From an uncultured Alphaproteobacteria bacterium (GTDB lineage: Bacteria; Pseudomonadota; Alphaproteobacteria; CAAHEQ01; UBA3637): a DNA stretch of 64,000 nt. Shown here one piece after another: positions 25,490 through 33,778 of the stretch (within the stretch, counting starts at the first letter, position 1; the number at the start of each line of letters is the position of its first letter). A program made the translations under genes and the position numbers. The DNA lies in NCBI GenBank assembly GCA_934203105.1, contig CAKPYQ010000003.1, forward strand, positions 24,057 to 88,056, written 5' to 3'. The notes below the pieces were generated by a model that saw nothing but the letters and a program-made list of their open reading frames with translations, was not told the DNA's origin and ran no database searches.

Positions 25490-26488
25490 TTGCCAACACA
25501 TATTACGATTAAAAGTGTTCCGCCCAGAATACGCTATGTTTCCGACGGAGCGATGAAGACTTATCAATTTCCTTTTGCGATTTTCAGCGATTCGGATTTG
25601 AAAGTATACTTTGATGACGCGTTGCAGACATCTAGCATGTATACGGTATCGCAAGCCGGTAATTCAAACGGGGGCAGTGTGACTTTATCGACCGCTCCGC
25701 AACAAGGCGTTATTATTACTTTGGTGCGTGAATTATCGATCGAACGCACAACGGATTTTCAAGAAGGCTCTGCTTTGCGTGCGGAAGTATTAAATCACGA
25801 ATTAGATTACCAAATCGCGTGCCAACAACAAATAGCAGATAATTTGAACAGATCTATGGTTTTGCCGCCGTATGCGGTCGGGACGAATGTCAATTTAACT
25901 TTGCCGACGCCGGCGGCCGGTAAAGCCATTGTTTGGAATGCTGACGGGACGAATTTGGAAAATTCAAATGTAGAAATTAACGCTTTGCAAACAACGTTGT
26001 TGGGGTATAAGCAAAGCGCACAAAGCGCGGCTGAAACCGCCACGACAAAAGCAAGTGAGGCCGTATATCAAGCGTCGGTTGCTACAAATCAAGCCGAACT
26101 TGCCGCTTCAAAGGCCGCGGAAGTTGCTTTTAAAGCCAATAAGGATATGGATAATTTAACCGTCGCCGGCAAGCTTGTAGTCAGTCAAGCCGCTTTTGCC
26201 AGTGCGCAATCGATTGATTATCCGATTCCAACATCTGAAACGCAAATTGTGGCGCCGGCAAACGGGTATTTTAAGTTTAAGGTAACCTCCAACGGGAATG
26301 TAGCGGCCATTGGCTTGTTTGATGTGACAGGCGGGCAAGAAAACATCGGTTTTTATATTCCGATAGCGATCAATGAAACGGCAGCCGTAATTACTTTGCC
26401 GTGTTTAAAAGGCAATACGATAAAGTTTTTATACGTCAATGCAACACCGAATGAAGCCAAATTTTATTATGCAAAAGGAGAAATATAA
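25490..26488 (+). CDS. Phage tail-fibre-like protein (T7 gp17 N-terminal type)
   Basis: A 332-residue protein that begins with TTG, supported by AAAGGAGA 5 bases upstream. Residues 5-130 resemble the tail-attachment domain of T7-type fibres (PPRIRYVSDGAMKTYQFPF; VTLSTAPQQGVIITLVREL; SALRAEVLNHELDYQIACQQ). An Ala/Ser/Glu coiled-coil segment (about 175-225) is followed by a beta-rich tip domain. No capsid, portal or terminase genes are nearby. It may be a phage remnant, a tailocin or gene-transfer-agent fibre part, or a domesticated adhesin; which one is not decidable here. Confidence 0.8.
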   Translation: MPTHITIKSVPPRIRYVSDGAMKTYQFPFAIFSDSDLKVYFDDALQTSSMYTVSQAGNSNGGSVTLSTAPQQGVIITLVRELSIERTTDFQEGSALRAEVLNHELDYQIACQQQIADNLNRSMVLPPYAVGTNVNLTLPTPAAGKAIVWNADGTNLENSNVEINALQTTLLGYKQSAQSAAETATTKASEAVYQASVATNQAELAASKAAEVAFKANKDMDNLTVAGKLVVSQAAFASAQSIDYPIPTSETQIVAPANGYFKFKVTSNGNVAAIGLFDVTGGQENIGFYIPIAINETAAVITLPCLKGNTIKFLYVNATPNEAKFYYAKGEI

Positions 26489-26787
26489 TGTTTTATGAGA
26501 TCTTATCAGACGGCACGATCGGCCGATCCACTGAAAATGCCCAAATTGCAAATCAGTTGGGCTTAACGCTTCAAACAAATAAAAAAATTGTTTATGCAGG
26601 CGACGGCCGACGCTATTTTTTCGATAATGTTCCTGCGCCGGCAGAGGAAAGCTATATTCAAAAACGTCAAAGAGCTTATCCCGATATCACGGATCAATTG
26701 GATATGATTTATTGGGATAAAGTAAACGGTACGGATAATTGGCAACAAGCCATTGCGGCCGTAAAACAACAATATCCGAAAGAATAA
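26488..26787 (+). CDS. Small phage-type protein, possible tail-fibre accessory
   Basis: A 99-residue protein whose ATG overlaps the last base of the fibre gene. The C-terminal half (YIQKRQRAYPDITDQLDMIY, then QQAIAAVKQQYPKE) resembles a short C-terminal motif common in phage tail-fibre accessory proteins. The N-terminal half is unrecognised. Coupled translation suggests it works with, or is a chaperone of, the fibre. Confidence 0.65.
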   Translation: MFYEILSDGTIGRSTENAQIANQLGLTLQTNKKIVYAGDGRRYFFDNVPAPAEESYIQKRQRAYPDITDQLDMIYWDKVNGTDNWQQAIAAVKQQYPKE

Positions 26788-26802
26788 AATCGATCAAATA
26801 GT

Positions 26803-26841
26803 GAGCGCCTTTGTTTTTTTTATAAAGGCGCTCTTTTTTTA
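26803..26841 (+). terminator. Intrinsic terminator of the tail-fibre pair
   Basis: Perfect stem GAGCGCCTTT (26803-26812) and AAAGGCGCTC (26824-26833), then eight T. It overlaps the 3' end of the convergent glycyl radical enzyme gene. Confidence 0.85.
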
Positions 26842-28917
26842 AAGATTATATTTGTGACGGTTTAAAACGTGCATTTGATAGGGGCGTTCCAACTCAACAA
26901 AATATCCGCTCCAACCCCAAACGCGAACGATTAGGTCTCGGTGATTTTCGGGGTGATCCAAAGCGTCTTGTAAAACCTTGGCATCTAAAACGTTTAATTG
27001 CAATTGTTGGTCGCCACAGTTGACAAAATACCGTAATAATTGGGTCAATTTTTCAACACCTTCTTTGGTCGAAAAGACCGACGGAGACAATTCGATTGTA
27101 ATCGGCCCGCCGTTGACGATTTTTGAATAATCAATGTGCGAATATGATTTTAAAACGCTCAACACGCCATTCGTTTTGATGCCATGCGACGGCGCCAAGC
27201 TGGCCGATAAAGGTTCACCTTCTTTTCTGCCATCTTCGGACGCAGCGATATAGGGCATCGTTTTGGATACGGGTTGCGTCAACAAAATATAGAACATTGC
27301 CGATCCTGAACCGGGTCTGATTTTGCATTTGCGGGTTGATAATTTTTTCGCTTGTGCGGCAAAAGAGTTAAATAAAAATCTTAAATTGCCGTTTGTTTTG
27401 TCGTCATTATTGCCCAGCTTTGGCAATTTTGTTTTAATGAACGATTGTAAATCTTCGTATCCGACAAAGTTGCGTTTGGTTGCTTTGAATAAACGCTTTA
27501 AATCTTTGCGTTTTCCGTTTTTGGCAAAATATTCGATTGCAGTCATCATATCGACGGCGTTAGAGCTGCCCGCTCCATGAATACCGACGTGATGATACTT
27601 GCTTGCTTTTTCGGCTTCGACGGCTTTTTCCAACGCACCGTCAATAAAGACACAGCCCAGCGGGCAAGGCAAAAAGTGAATGTCGCACGTTTTTTGAATG
27701 TTGCGGATTTGTTTGTTGATGTTTCGCCCGATTAAAAAGCGGAATAAATGCTTGGAAAAGAAGGGCAATTTTAACGCTTTTTTAAACGCCGCGTGAACGG
27801 CAAAAGGGAAAGAAACAGCGCTTTTATTCACGATTTCAACACCCTTTGACGGAATGACGAATTCCCAGCATGCCGCAACCGTATAGTTTCGGGCGTCTTC
27901 CACAGAATACCCCGCTTTGATAAGCGCCGGAATCACGACGTCATCGTTGGAATATTGGGGAAAGCCCAAACCGCATTTGGTTAATAAACAGCCGGCTTTT
28001 AACAAATCCTGCGGTGTATTTTTGTCGATTCGTAAATTGATTTTCGGATCGATTAACTTGACTTGGCTGGATACGTCGATCATTAAATAAGTCAATTCGT
28101 TAATCGCGCTGGATCCGTCGGCTTTGCACCCGCCCAACATAACGGTTTGTCCGTTGTCGCCTTGTTGCACGCCAAAATAAGTATCCGTGTCGCGGTTAAA
28201 GGCAATGAAAAATTCGGCAAATAAATTATATGCGGCTTGCTTTGTCAATACTTTGTTTTGTAAATCGTTTTTGTAAAACGGATATAAATATTGATCCATT
28301 CGTCCCAACCCGATGTGCGCACAGCCCGCAAAATACAGCATACTGCTGATCAAGCGAATAGATTGCATCGCTTCTTGCAACGTGCGTGCGGGTTTCATCG
28401 GGACTTGCTTAAAAACGTTTGCAATTTCAATGTTGCCGACTTTTTCGGCTTCTTTGGCATAGCGTTCGGCCAAATCTTTAACGGCGTCAATCGTGATGAT
28501 AACGGATCGTAAAAAATCCTTTTTGGCTTTTGCTTTTACGGATTTCAGTTTTTCTTGGCACAGATCATAGCGTGCTTGCAGCCCTTGATTGATCAGCATT
28601 TCCCAATCAATGGTCAAGTTGTTTAACGGGTGCAGGACGGTATGCTTTTTTAATCCCAAAGCTTTTTTGGCCCCTTTGTCGGTATAATACAAAGGCACCG
28701 TGTTAATTGTTCGGGTAAAGGATATTTTTTCATCGGGGAAAACAACGGGCTTTAATGCCGCACACGACAATTGAAATGCCACAGCCGATTGCATTTCCAA
28801 AGTCCAACCTTTGTCTTTAAATTCACTGATAAAGTCGCGATTAAAATCTTCGCGGTATTGTTTAAATTGTCGTTTTTGAGTGAAATCCCGCAATTTTTGT
28901 AATCTTTTATCCAACAT
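26839..28917 (-). CDS. Divergent glycyl radical enzyme, substrate unknown
   Basis: A 692-residue member of the PFL/dehydratase superfamily. The thiyl Cys is Cys350 in NYTVAACWEFVIP, with the C-x-E spacing of dehydratase-type members. The radical Gly is Gly668 in RDLIVRVWGWSGYFVEL. Family landmarks SEDGRKEGEPLSASLAPSHG and QLQLNVLDAKVLQDALDHP are present. It is shorter than typical PFL (about 760) and has Trp on both sides of the radical Gly, where family members usually have small or aromatic residues. It is the last gene of a galactofuranose/glycan operon and overlaps its activase by 11 bases. Pyruvate formate-lyase activity is unlikely because PFL has two adjacent Cys. Confidence 0.88.
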   Translation of the reverse strand: MLDKRLQKLRDFTQKRQFKQYREDFNRDFISEFKDKGWTLEMQSAVAFQLSCAALKPVVFPDEKISFTRTINTVPLYYTDKGAKKALGLKKHTVLHPLNNLTIDWEMLINQGLQARYDLCQEKLKSVKAKAKKDFLRSVIITIDAVKDLAERYAKEAEKVGNIEIANVFKQVPMKPARTLQEAMQSIRLISSMLYFAGCAHIGLGRMDQYLYPFYKNDLQNKVLTKQAAYNLFAEFFIAFNRDTDTYFGVQQGDNGQTVMLGGCKADGSSAINELTYLMIDVSSQVKLIDPKINLRIDKNTPQDLLKAGCLLTKCGLGFPQYSNDDVVIPALIKAGYSVEDARNYTVAACWEFVIPSKGVEIVNKSAVSFPFAVHAAFKKALKLPFFSKHLFRFLIGRNINKQIRNIQKTCDIHFLPCPLGCVFIDGALEKAVEAEKASKYHHVGIHGAGSSNAVDMMTAIEYFAKNGKRKDLKRLFKATKRNFVGYEDLQSFIKTKLPKLGNNDDKTNGNLRFLFNSFAAQAKKLSTRKCKIRPGSGSAMFYILLTQPVSKTMPYIAASEDGRKEGEPLSASLAPSHGIKTNGVLSVLKSYSHIDYSKIVNGGPITIELSPSVFSTKEGVEKLTQLLRYFVNCGDQQLQLNVLDAKVLQDALDHPENHRDLIVRVWGWSGYFVELERPYQMHVLNRHKYNL

Positions 28918-29686
28918 GATTATCTCCTTCTAAATAAACAGTGTATCCCTTTAAGGTAAAGGATTTTAAAGTATTTTTGATTCTTGTCAAATCATTCTTA
29001 ATTCCTGCTTTTAACAAAAATTGCTTTCCGTAAGAGGCATACTTTGCGCCGCTTAATTCGTTATAGGGCAAAAAGTCAATGCTTTGCGGTTTATTTTTTA
29101 ACGTATCCAGCAACATCAAAATGTCGTTTAAGTTTTTGTCTGTATCCGTAATGTCGGGTATTAAAGGGACCCGAATATGATACGGCGTTTTGGTTTGGCT
29201 TAAAAAAATCAAATTTTGCCGGATTTGATCATTCTTTTGCCCTGTGTATTTTTGGTGCAAAGCATTATCAACAATTTTAACGTCATAAAAGACGCCCGAA
29301 AACAGCTGAACATATTTTTGAAACACCGCCGGATCACAATAACCACTGGTATCCAAAATAGTATGGATTCCTTTTATTAAAGGCAAAACTTCGGATAAAA
29401 ATTGCATGTGACAGGTTGGTTCTCCGCCCGAAAAGGTGACACCGCCGTTTGATAATTCAAAAACGTCTTTGAATTGATTTAAATGATCGGCCAATTCTTT
29501 TGATGTCATTACCTTGCCGCATGGTTCTTTTGTTTGTAAGTTTTCCTGTATCTCAAAGCTTTGGGTTTCGGGATTGTGACACCAAAGGCAACGCAAAGGA
29601 CAGCCTTTGAAAAAGACTGTCACTCTGATGCCGTCGCCATCGTGAATGGTGAACTCTTTGATGTCACAAATAATCGCCGATCTCAT
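28907..29686 (-). CDS. Glycyl radical enzyme activating protein (radical SAM)
   Basis: A 259-residue activase with the radical SAM cluster motif FKGCPLRCLWCHNPE near residue 28, SGGEPTCH near residue 88, and FYDVKIVD typical of PFL-activase relatives. The extra ferredoxin-like double cluster of dehydratase activases is absent, so it is a short PflA-like form. It abstracts hydrogen from the Gly of its partner. It overlaps the glycyl radical enzyme gene by 11 bases and the glycosyltransferase gene upstream by 4, tying both to the glycan operon. Confidence 0.92.
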   Translation of the reverse strand: MRSAIICDIKEFTIHDGDGIRVTVFFKGCPLRCLWCHNPETQSFEIQENLQTKEPCGKVMTSKELADHLNQFKDVFELSNGGVTFSGGEPTCHMQFLSEVLPLIKGIHTILDTSGYCDPAVFQKYVQLFSGVFYDVKIVDNALHQKYTGQKNDQIRQNLIFLSQTKTPYHIRVPLIPDITDTDKNLNDILMLLDTLKNKPQSIDFLPYNELSGAKYASYGKQFLLKAGIKNDLTRIKNTLKSFTLKGYTVYLEGDNHVG

Positions 29687-30810
29687 TTGTACCTTTTATA
29701 TTTCTTTTTGAATTTCATGCTGGTTTTACCAAAGGTGATCAGGTGCAACAGCTTAAAATATAAATATTTGGGATAAGATTTTTTGTTTTTGATAAAAACT
29801 TTCGGCCTGAAACCTTCGATTAAGCGGAGTTCCATAAAGCGCAAACGGTTTTCCGTTTCGTATTCTTTCATTGCGCAGATTGCAATCGGGAAGGGCAAGC
29901 CCCAAAAATCTTCATAAGTTTGACGAATAGCGCCCAGCATGTCTTTGTTTTCTTCGCGCTGTGTGCAAAAGAAAATATGGCACATCGGCACATTCATTGC
30001 GGCAATAATTTTCTTGTTTTCTTTTTTGCAATATTTGTATGTTTGATATTCGTCGTCAGTATGCCCGATGTCAATATCGTTCCAAAACTCTCGTTTAAAC
30101 AGCATACAGTTAATCGAATAACGTTCTTTATTATTGACTTCCTTATACCCCAAGCCTTTTGTCACTTTGATAAAATCAGCAGGTTTTAACGTCGTATATT
30201 GATGTATCCAACGCGCATAGTGCGGTACCGCCCACACAGAGCCGGCTCCGCCCGGGTGAATGACATTTTTTTCAACAAATCGATATTCAAGCGAGTCGAC
30301 ATTTTCTTTTACGCCGATGTAGTGGGCAATGGATATTTTATCAAATTCGCTTTTTAATTTCATTAAATCGACAACTTGCTTAAATCCCCACGGATTGTTG
30401 TTGACAAGCGATGTAACATACGCCAATTTTTTGCCGTATTTTTTGCGCGAATCTTCATAACATTTGATTAAATCTTCAATCCACGTTTTTGTTAACGGAA
30501 AAACATCATCATCGACTTTGCAAATGTAATCGTATTGTTTCATTTCATCGCTGTTCAGCAAAGCTTTAATGCTTAAATACGGTGCGTTTGGTGCTAACCA
30601 ATCAACAACGGTGATTTGTTTGGGATATAATTTTGCATAGCGTTGACAAACGCGGTAAGTTCTTTCCGTGTCATACGTTCCGCGCCCGTTTTGTAATAAG
30701 TAAATGTGAATGTCCGGCGTTGTCAGCTTTACATAAGCTGCCAAAGAAATTTCCAATGACTCAAAATCCGCAAAACATAATTGCACAATGGCTATTTTTT
30801 TATGATTCAT
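29683..30810 (-). CDS. Glycosyltransferase, GT-A fold
   Basis: A 375-residue cytoplasmic protein. The N terminus (IAIVQLCFADFESLEISL) and the metal-binding acidic motif YICKVDDDVFPL near residue 100 fit a GT-A transferase. The C-terminal 60 residues are very basic (KKYKRYK end), suggesting contact with the inner membrane or a lipid-linked acceptor. Donor and acceptor cannot be told from sequence; the neighbouring UDP-galactopyranose mutases make galactofuranose a fair guess. Overlaps the activase gene by 4 bases. Confidence 0.8.
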   Translation of the reverse strand: MNHKKIAIVQLCFADFESLEISLAAYVKLTTPDIHIYLLQNGRGTYDTERTYRVCQRYAKLYPKQITVVDWLAPNAPYLSIKALLNSDEMKQYDYICKVDDDVFPLTKTWIEDLIKCYEDSRKKYGKKLAYVTSLVNNNPWGFKQVVDLMKLKSEFDKISIAHYIGVKENVDSLEYRFVEKNVIHPGGAGSVWAVPHYARWIHQYTTLKPADFIKVTKGLGYKEVNNKERYSINCMLFKREFWNDIDIGHTDDEYQTYKYCKKENKKIIAAMNVPMCHIFFCTQREENKDMLGAIRQTYEDFWGLPFPIAICAMKEYETENRLRFMELRLIEGFRPKVFIKNKKSYPKYLYFKLLHLITFGKTSMKFKKKYKRYK

Positions 30811-30814
30811 TTTT

Positions 30815-31846
30815 TTATCCCCTTAATTTTTTAAGTTTGTTTTCTAATTGAATTTCGCCTTTTAAAGCTTTTCTTTTTTGTTTGTATTTCTTGCGCTTAT
30901 TGGCAAAAGTAATTTTGGACATAATCCAATATTTAAAGTACTTTGCTTTTAAATTTTTGGCCTTTTTATCTTCCAAATTGCAGGTTTGAAGCATCGTAAC
31001 ATCAACTTCTTTGACCTTTAATTTGCCTTTTGCTTTCATATATTGAAAATAGTTGCTGTACAGCAATTCGCCAAGATAAGCAATTGTTCTTTTTCCGTTA
31101 ATCGAGTAATCCGAAATGTCCAACGTTTTGTTAAATCCCATCAATAGCGGAAAGATAAAGTTCGCATAATCCATAAAGACTTTTTTGGACGTCACCATCG
31201 ATAAATAAAGGTACTTTTTGGGTTCAAATGAAATCTTTTCCATAAAAGCACCAAAATCAGGATCAACACCTTTGATATATTCGATGAAGTTTTCATAATC
31301 TTTTAATTTTGTGCCTTCAATTCTGGCGGTGTAATCTTCGCGAATGCTTTTTAAGTCAATTAACGAAAAGTCCGATAATTTCGGCAAAATAATATCATAA
31401 TCTTTTAACAGATTTAAAATGTTTTTCTTTGTCAGTCCGATCGTTTTCAAATATCCGTCAAAAGGTTTATTGATCGCAAACATTGAATAACAAATGTCGT
31501 GATTATCGCGCTGTAACTTATCAAAAGCGGGGTTTAAGACATAATGGCGGCGGTATTGCATGAAGCCGATATAGTCCGGATTACCGATCTTGTCATAGTT
31601 TTTCCATGCCCAATATTGCGTTGTCATTTCGCAAAAATTGCGGTTCAAAGCGGATATATTTTCGCCGGTGTTATCGCCGATGGTATTTTTTTCCATCCAA
31701 TCCAATTGCTCGGCGGATAAAACGCCGTCGCGTGATTGAGTTTTGGCAACATCTCGACCGGCGTGAATGGGGACCAACATATCATTTTTAAATAAATAGC
31801 TGGGCTTAAAATAAGATAATAAAATCTTGACGCTTTTGTCTTTCAT
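30815..31846 (-). CDS. DUF4422 protein (putative glycosyltransferase), copy 1
   Basis: A 343-residue protein with DUF4422 hallmarks: VPIHAGRDVA near residue 25, GDNTGENISALNRNFCEMTT, YWAWKN, and DYIGFMQYRRHY near residue 90. DUF4422 genes are common in capsule and LPS loci and are thought to be glycosyltransferases. A basic C-terminal tail (about 300-343) may bind the membrane. It overlaps the end of the upstream mutase gene by 4 bases. A second DUF4422 gene opens the same operon. Confidence 0.85.
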   Translation of the reverse strand: MKDKSVKILLSYFKPSYLFKNDMLVPIHAGRDVAKTQSRDGVLSAEQLDWMEKNTIGDNTGENISALNRNFCEMTTQYWAWKNYDKIGNPDYIGFMQYRRHYVLNPAFDKLQRDNHDICYSMFAINKPFDGYLKTIGLTKKNILNLLKDYDIILPKLSDFSLIDLKSIREDYTARIEGTKLKDYENFIEYIKGVDPDFGAFMEKISFEPKKYLYLSMVTSKKVFMDYANFIFPLLMGFNKTLDISDYSINGKRTIAYLGELLYSNYFQYMKAKGKLKVKEVDVTMLQTCNLEDKKAKNLKAKYFKYWIMSKITFANKRKKYKQKRKALKGEIQLENKLKKLRG

Positions 31847-32958
31847 TTTTGATAAATCCTTTCAAATAAATCCAAAGCTCTGGCAACCGCCAAATCCATA
31901 TTATAGTATTTGTAATCACCTAAACGCCCCAAAAAATGGACGTTTGGCAAAGATTTAGCTTTTTGCAGATATTGATTATAAAGCGTTTGATTTTCCGGCT
32001 TTGGGATCGGGTAATAACGTTCGTTTTTACCACGACAGAAAGCGGACGGATATTCAAACGATACAACCGTTTTGTCCGATTTGTTATCCAAAAAATATTT
32101 GTGTTCGCAAATGCGCGTAAAATCATAATTGTTCGGGTAACTGACAACAACATTGTTTTGGAAATAAGGTTTGTCAAATTGTTGAATATCAAAGCTTAAA
32201 CTGCGATAGGGCAACTCCCCCAATTCATAATCAAAAAATTCGTCAATCGGACCGGTGTAATACACGTTTTCGGCATCTGCTTTTTGCTTGTCAAACGGCG
32301 TGTTCAGCTTTACTTCAATCAACGGGTGATCCAAAATTTGCTCGATCATTTTGGTGTATCCTTGGGCAGGGATTGCCTGATACTTATCAACAAAGTAATT
32401 GTCGTTTGTGTTAATGCTGACCGGTACGCGTTCTGCCACGGACGGGTCCAATTCTTCCGGCGTGACGCCCCATTGCTTTTTGTAATAATTTAAAAAGCCT
32501 TTTTCATATATGTAATCGGCCAAAAAGGAAAGCTCTTTATCTTCCAAAGAACGCAATTTTAAAATCGATATGCGTTGACCATAGCCCAACTTTTCAATCA
32601 ATTTATTTGTTAATTTTTCGGCCATTTGCGGCGGAAAACACTGTGCCAACGTGTTTAAGTTGAATGAAAAAGGGACCGTTTTGCCGTCGATATAGGCGCG
32701 TACCTTTAAAAAGAAGGGATACCATTTTGTAAAGTTGGATAAATAGCGCCAAACTTTTTCATTCGACGTGTGGAAAATATGCGGGCCATAGCGGTGTATG
32801 CAAATCCCGTTTTCGTCCCAATAATCATAGCAATTTCCGCCGATGTGGCCTTTGACGTCGATGACGACAACAGCTTCGTTTAATTCGGAGGCGATTTTGT
32901 TGGCAATGACTGCGCCGGATAATCCCGCTCCGACAACTAAATGCTTAATCTTTGACAT
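31843..32958 (-). CDS. glf: UDP-galactopyranose mutase, copy 1
   Basis: A 371-residue flavoenzyme that interconverts UDP-galactopyranose and UDP-galactofuranose. Start ATG 32958 was chosen because AAAGGATTT is just upstream and the FAD-binding VGAGLSGAVIAN is then at residues 8-19. Other marks: HIGGNCYDYW, GPHIFHTSNEKVW, TGPIDEFFDYELGELPYRSL and RLGDYKYYNMD at the C terminus. It is clearly paralogous to the copy at 33778-34899. It overlaps the SDR gene by 14 bases. Confidence 0.94.
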   Translation of the reverse strand: MSKIKHLVVGAGLSGAVIANKIASELNEAVVVIDVKGHIGGNCYDYWDENGICIHRYGPHIFHTSNEKVWRYLSNFTKWYPFFLKVRAYIDGKTVPFSFNLNTLAQCFPPQMAEKLTNKLIEKLGYGQRISILKLRSLEDKELSFLADYIYEKGFLNYYKKQWGVTPEELDPSVAERVPVSINTNDNYFVDKYQAIPAQGYTKMIEQILDHPLIEVKLNTPFDKQKADAENVYYTGPIDEFFDYELGELPYRSLSFDIQQFDKPYFQNNVVVSYPNNYDFTRICEHKYFLDNKSDKTVVSFEYPSAFCRGKNERYYPIPKPENQTLYNQYLQKAKSLPNVHFLGRLGDYKYYNMDLAVARALDLFERIYQK

Positions 32959-33778
32959 TCTGAAATCCTTTTTTATGCTTTGATAAAAACAAGTTCGCTT
33001 TTGAACAAACAGTATCCAAATCCTTTTTTGAAAAAGGCTTTGTGTATTGATGTAATTTTTCGACATTTAATATAAATTGATCGCGCGCGGGCGGCTCGTT
33101 TTCGGCAAAGCGAATGTTGCGTTTGCCTACGATTTTTGTCAAAACCAGCTCGATCGGCAACGCAAAGCCCGACCCGATATTAATGATCCCTTTTGCGTCT
33201 TTTTTTATTAAATCGTGTAAAGCTTGATGAAAATAATCACGTGAAATAAAATCTTTTTTCACTTGGCGGTTTTCGGTGACGGATAAAAATCCGGTGTTAA
33301 AAATTTGTTCGCTGATCCAACCGATGAATGTTTTATAACTTTTGCGTTCGGTCGGTACGTCCAAAATGTTGGCAATGCGCACAATTAAATGTTGATCAGG
33401 TAATTTTTCCGATACAATTTTTTCGGCCGCCGCTTTGTTTTTGGCATAAAAATCAACCGGATTTAATTGATCGCGTTCGCTTAAAAGAACGCTGTCAGGA
33501 TAAGACCCGTACACTTTGCGGGAAGAGAGCATAACCAATTTTGTATTCGATCCGGCTAATACAGAGGCAATTTGTCCGTCAATCAGCTGATCATTAGGCA
33601 ATATTTGCTTTGAAAATACCGGTTGAAGCGTAAAGTTAATAACGACATCAAAGTCTTTCAATTCATTGACATTTTCCATTAAATCAATGCGCGGAAAGTT
33701 GGTGATTTGATCATCATTGAAAACTTGTGCCAAACCTTGTGCCAAATAAGCGTCGTCACCGATAACAGCAATCTTCAT
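32945..33778 (-). CDS. NAD(P)-dependent sugar epimerase/reductase (SDR family)
   Basis: A 277-residue extended SDR. The N terminus IAVIGDDAYLAQGLAQVF is a variant of the GxxGxxG nucleotide site. The catalytic Tyr-Lys pair is in VDFYAKNKAAAEK near residue 130, preceded by MLSSRKVYGSY. It probably oxidises, reduces or epimerises a nucleotide-linked sugar for the glycan. It lies between the two mutase genes with 1-base and 14-base overlaps. The Gly-rich loop has Asp replacing one Gly, so cofactor binding may be altered. Confidence 0.8.
   Translation of the reverse strand: MKIAVIGDDAYLAQGLAQVFNDDQITNFPRIDLMENVNELKDFDVVINFTLQPVFSKQILPNDQLIDGQIASVLAGSNTKLVMLSSRKVYGSYPDSVLLSERDQLNPVDFYAKNKAAAEKIVSEKLPDQHLIVRIANILDVPTERKSYKTFIGWISEQIFNTGFLSVTENRQVKKDFISRDYFHQALHDLIKKDAKGIINIGSGFALPIELVLTKIVGKRNIRFAENEPPARDQFILNVEKLHQYTKPFSKKDLDTVCSKANLFLSKHKKGFQNVKD

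Noticed and set aside
25490..26787. Prophage
   Set aside because: Only two phage-type genes lie between ordinary chromosomal genes with terminators on both sides; no integrase, capsid, portal or terminase.
26839..28917. Pyruvate formate-lyase
   Set aside because: PFL has two adjacent active-site Cys; here there is one Cys followed by Trp-Glu, the protein is shorter, and the neighbourhood is glycan synthesis.
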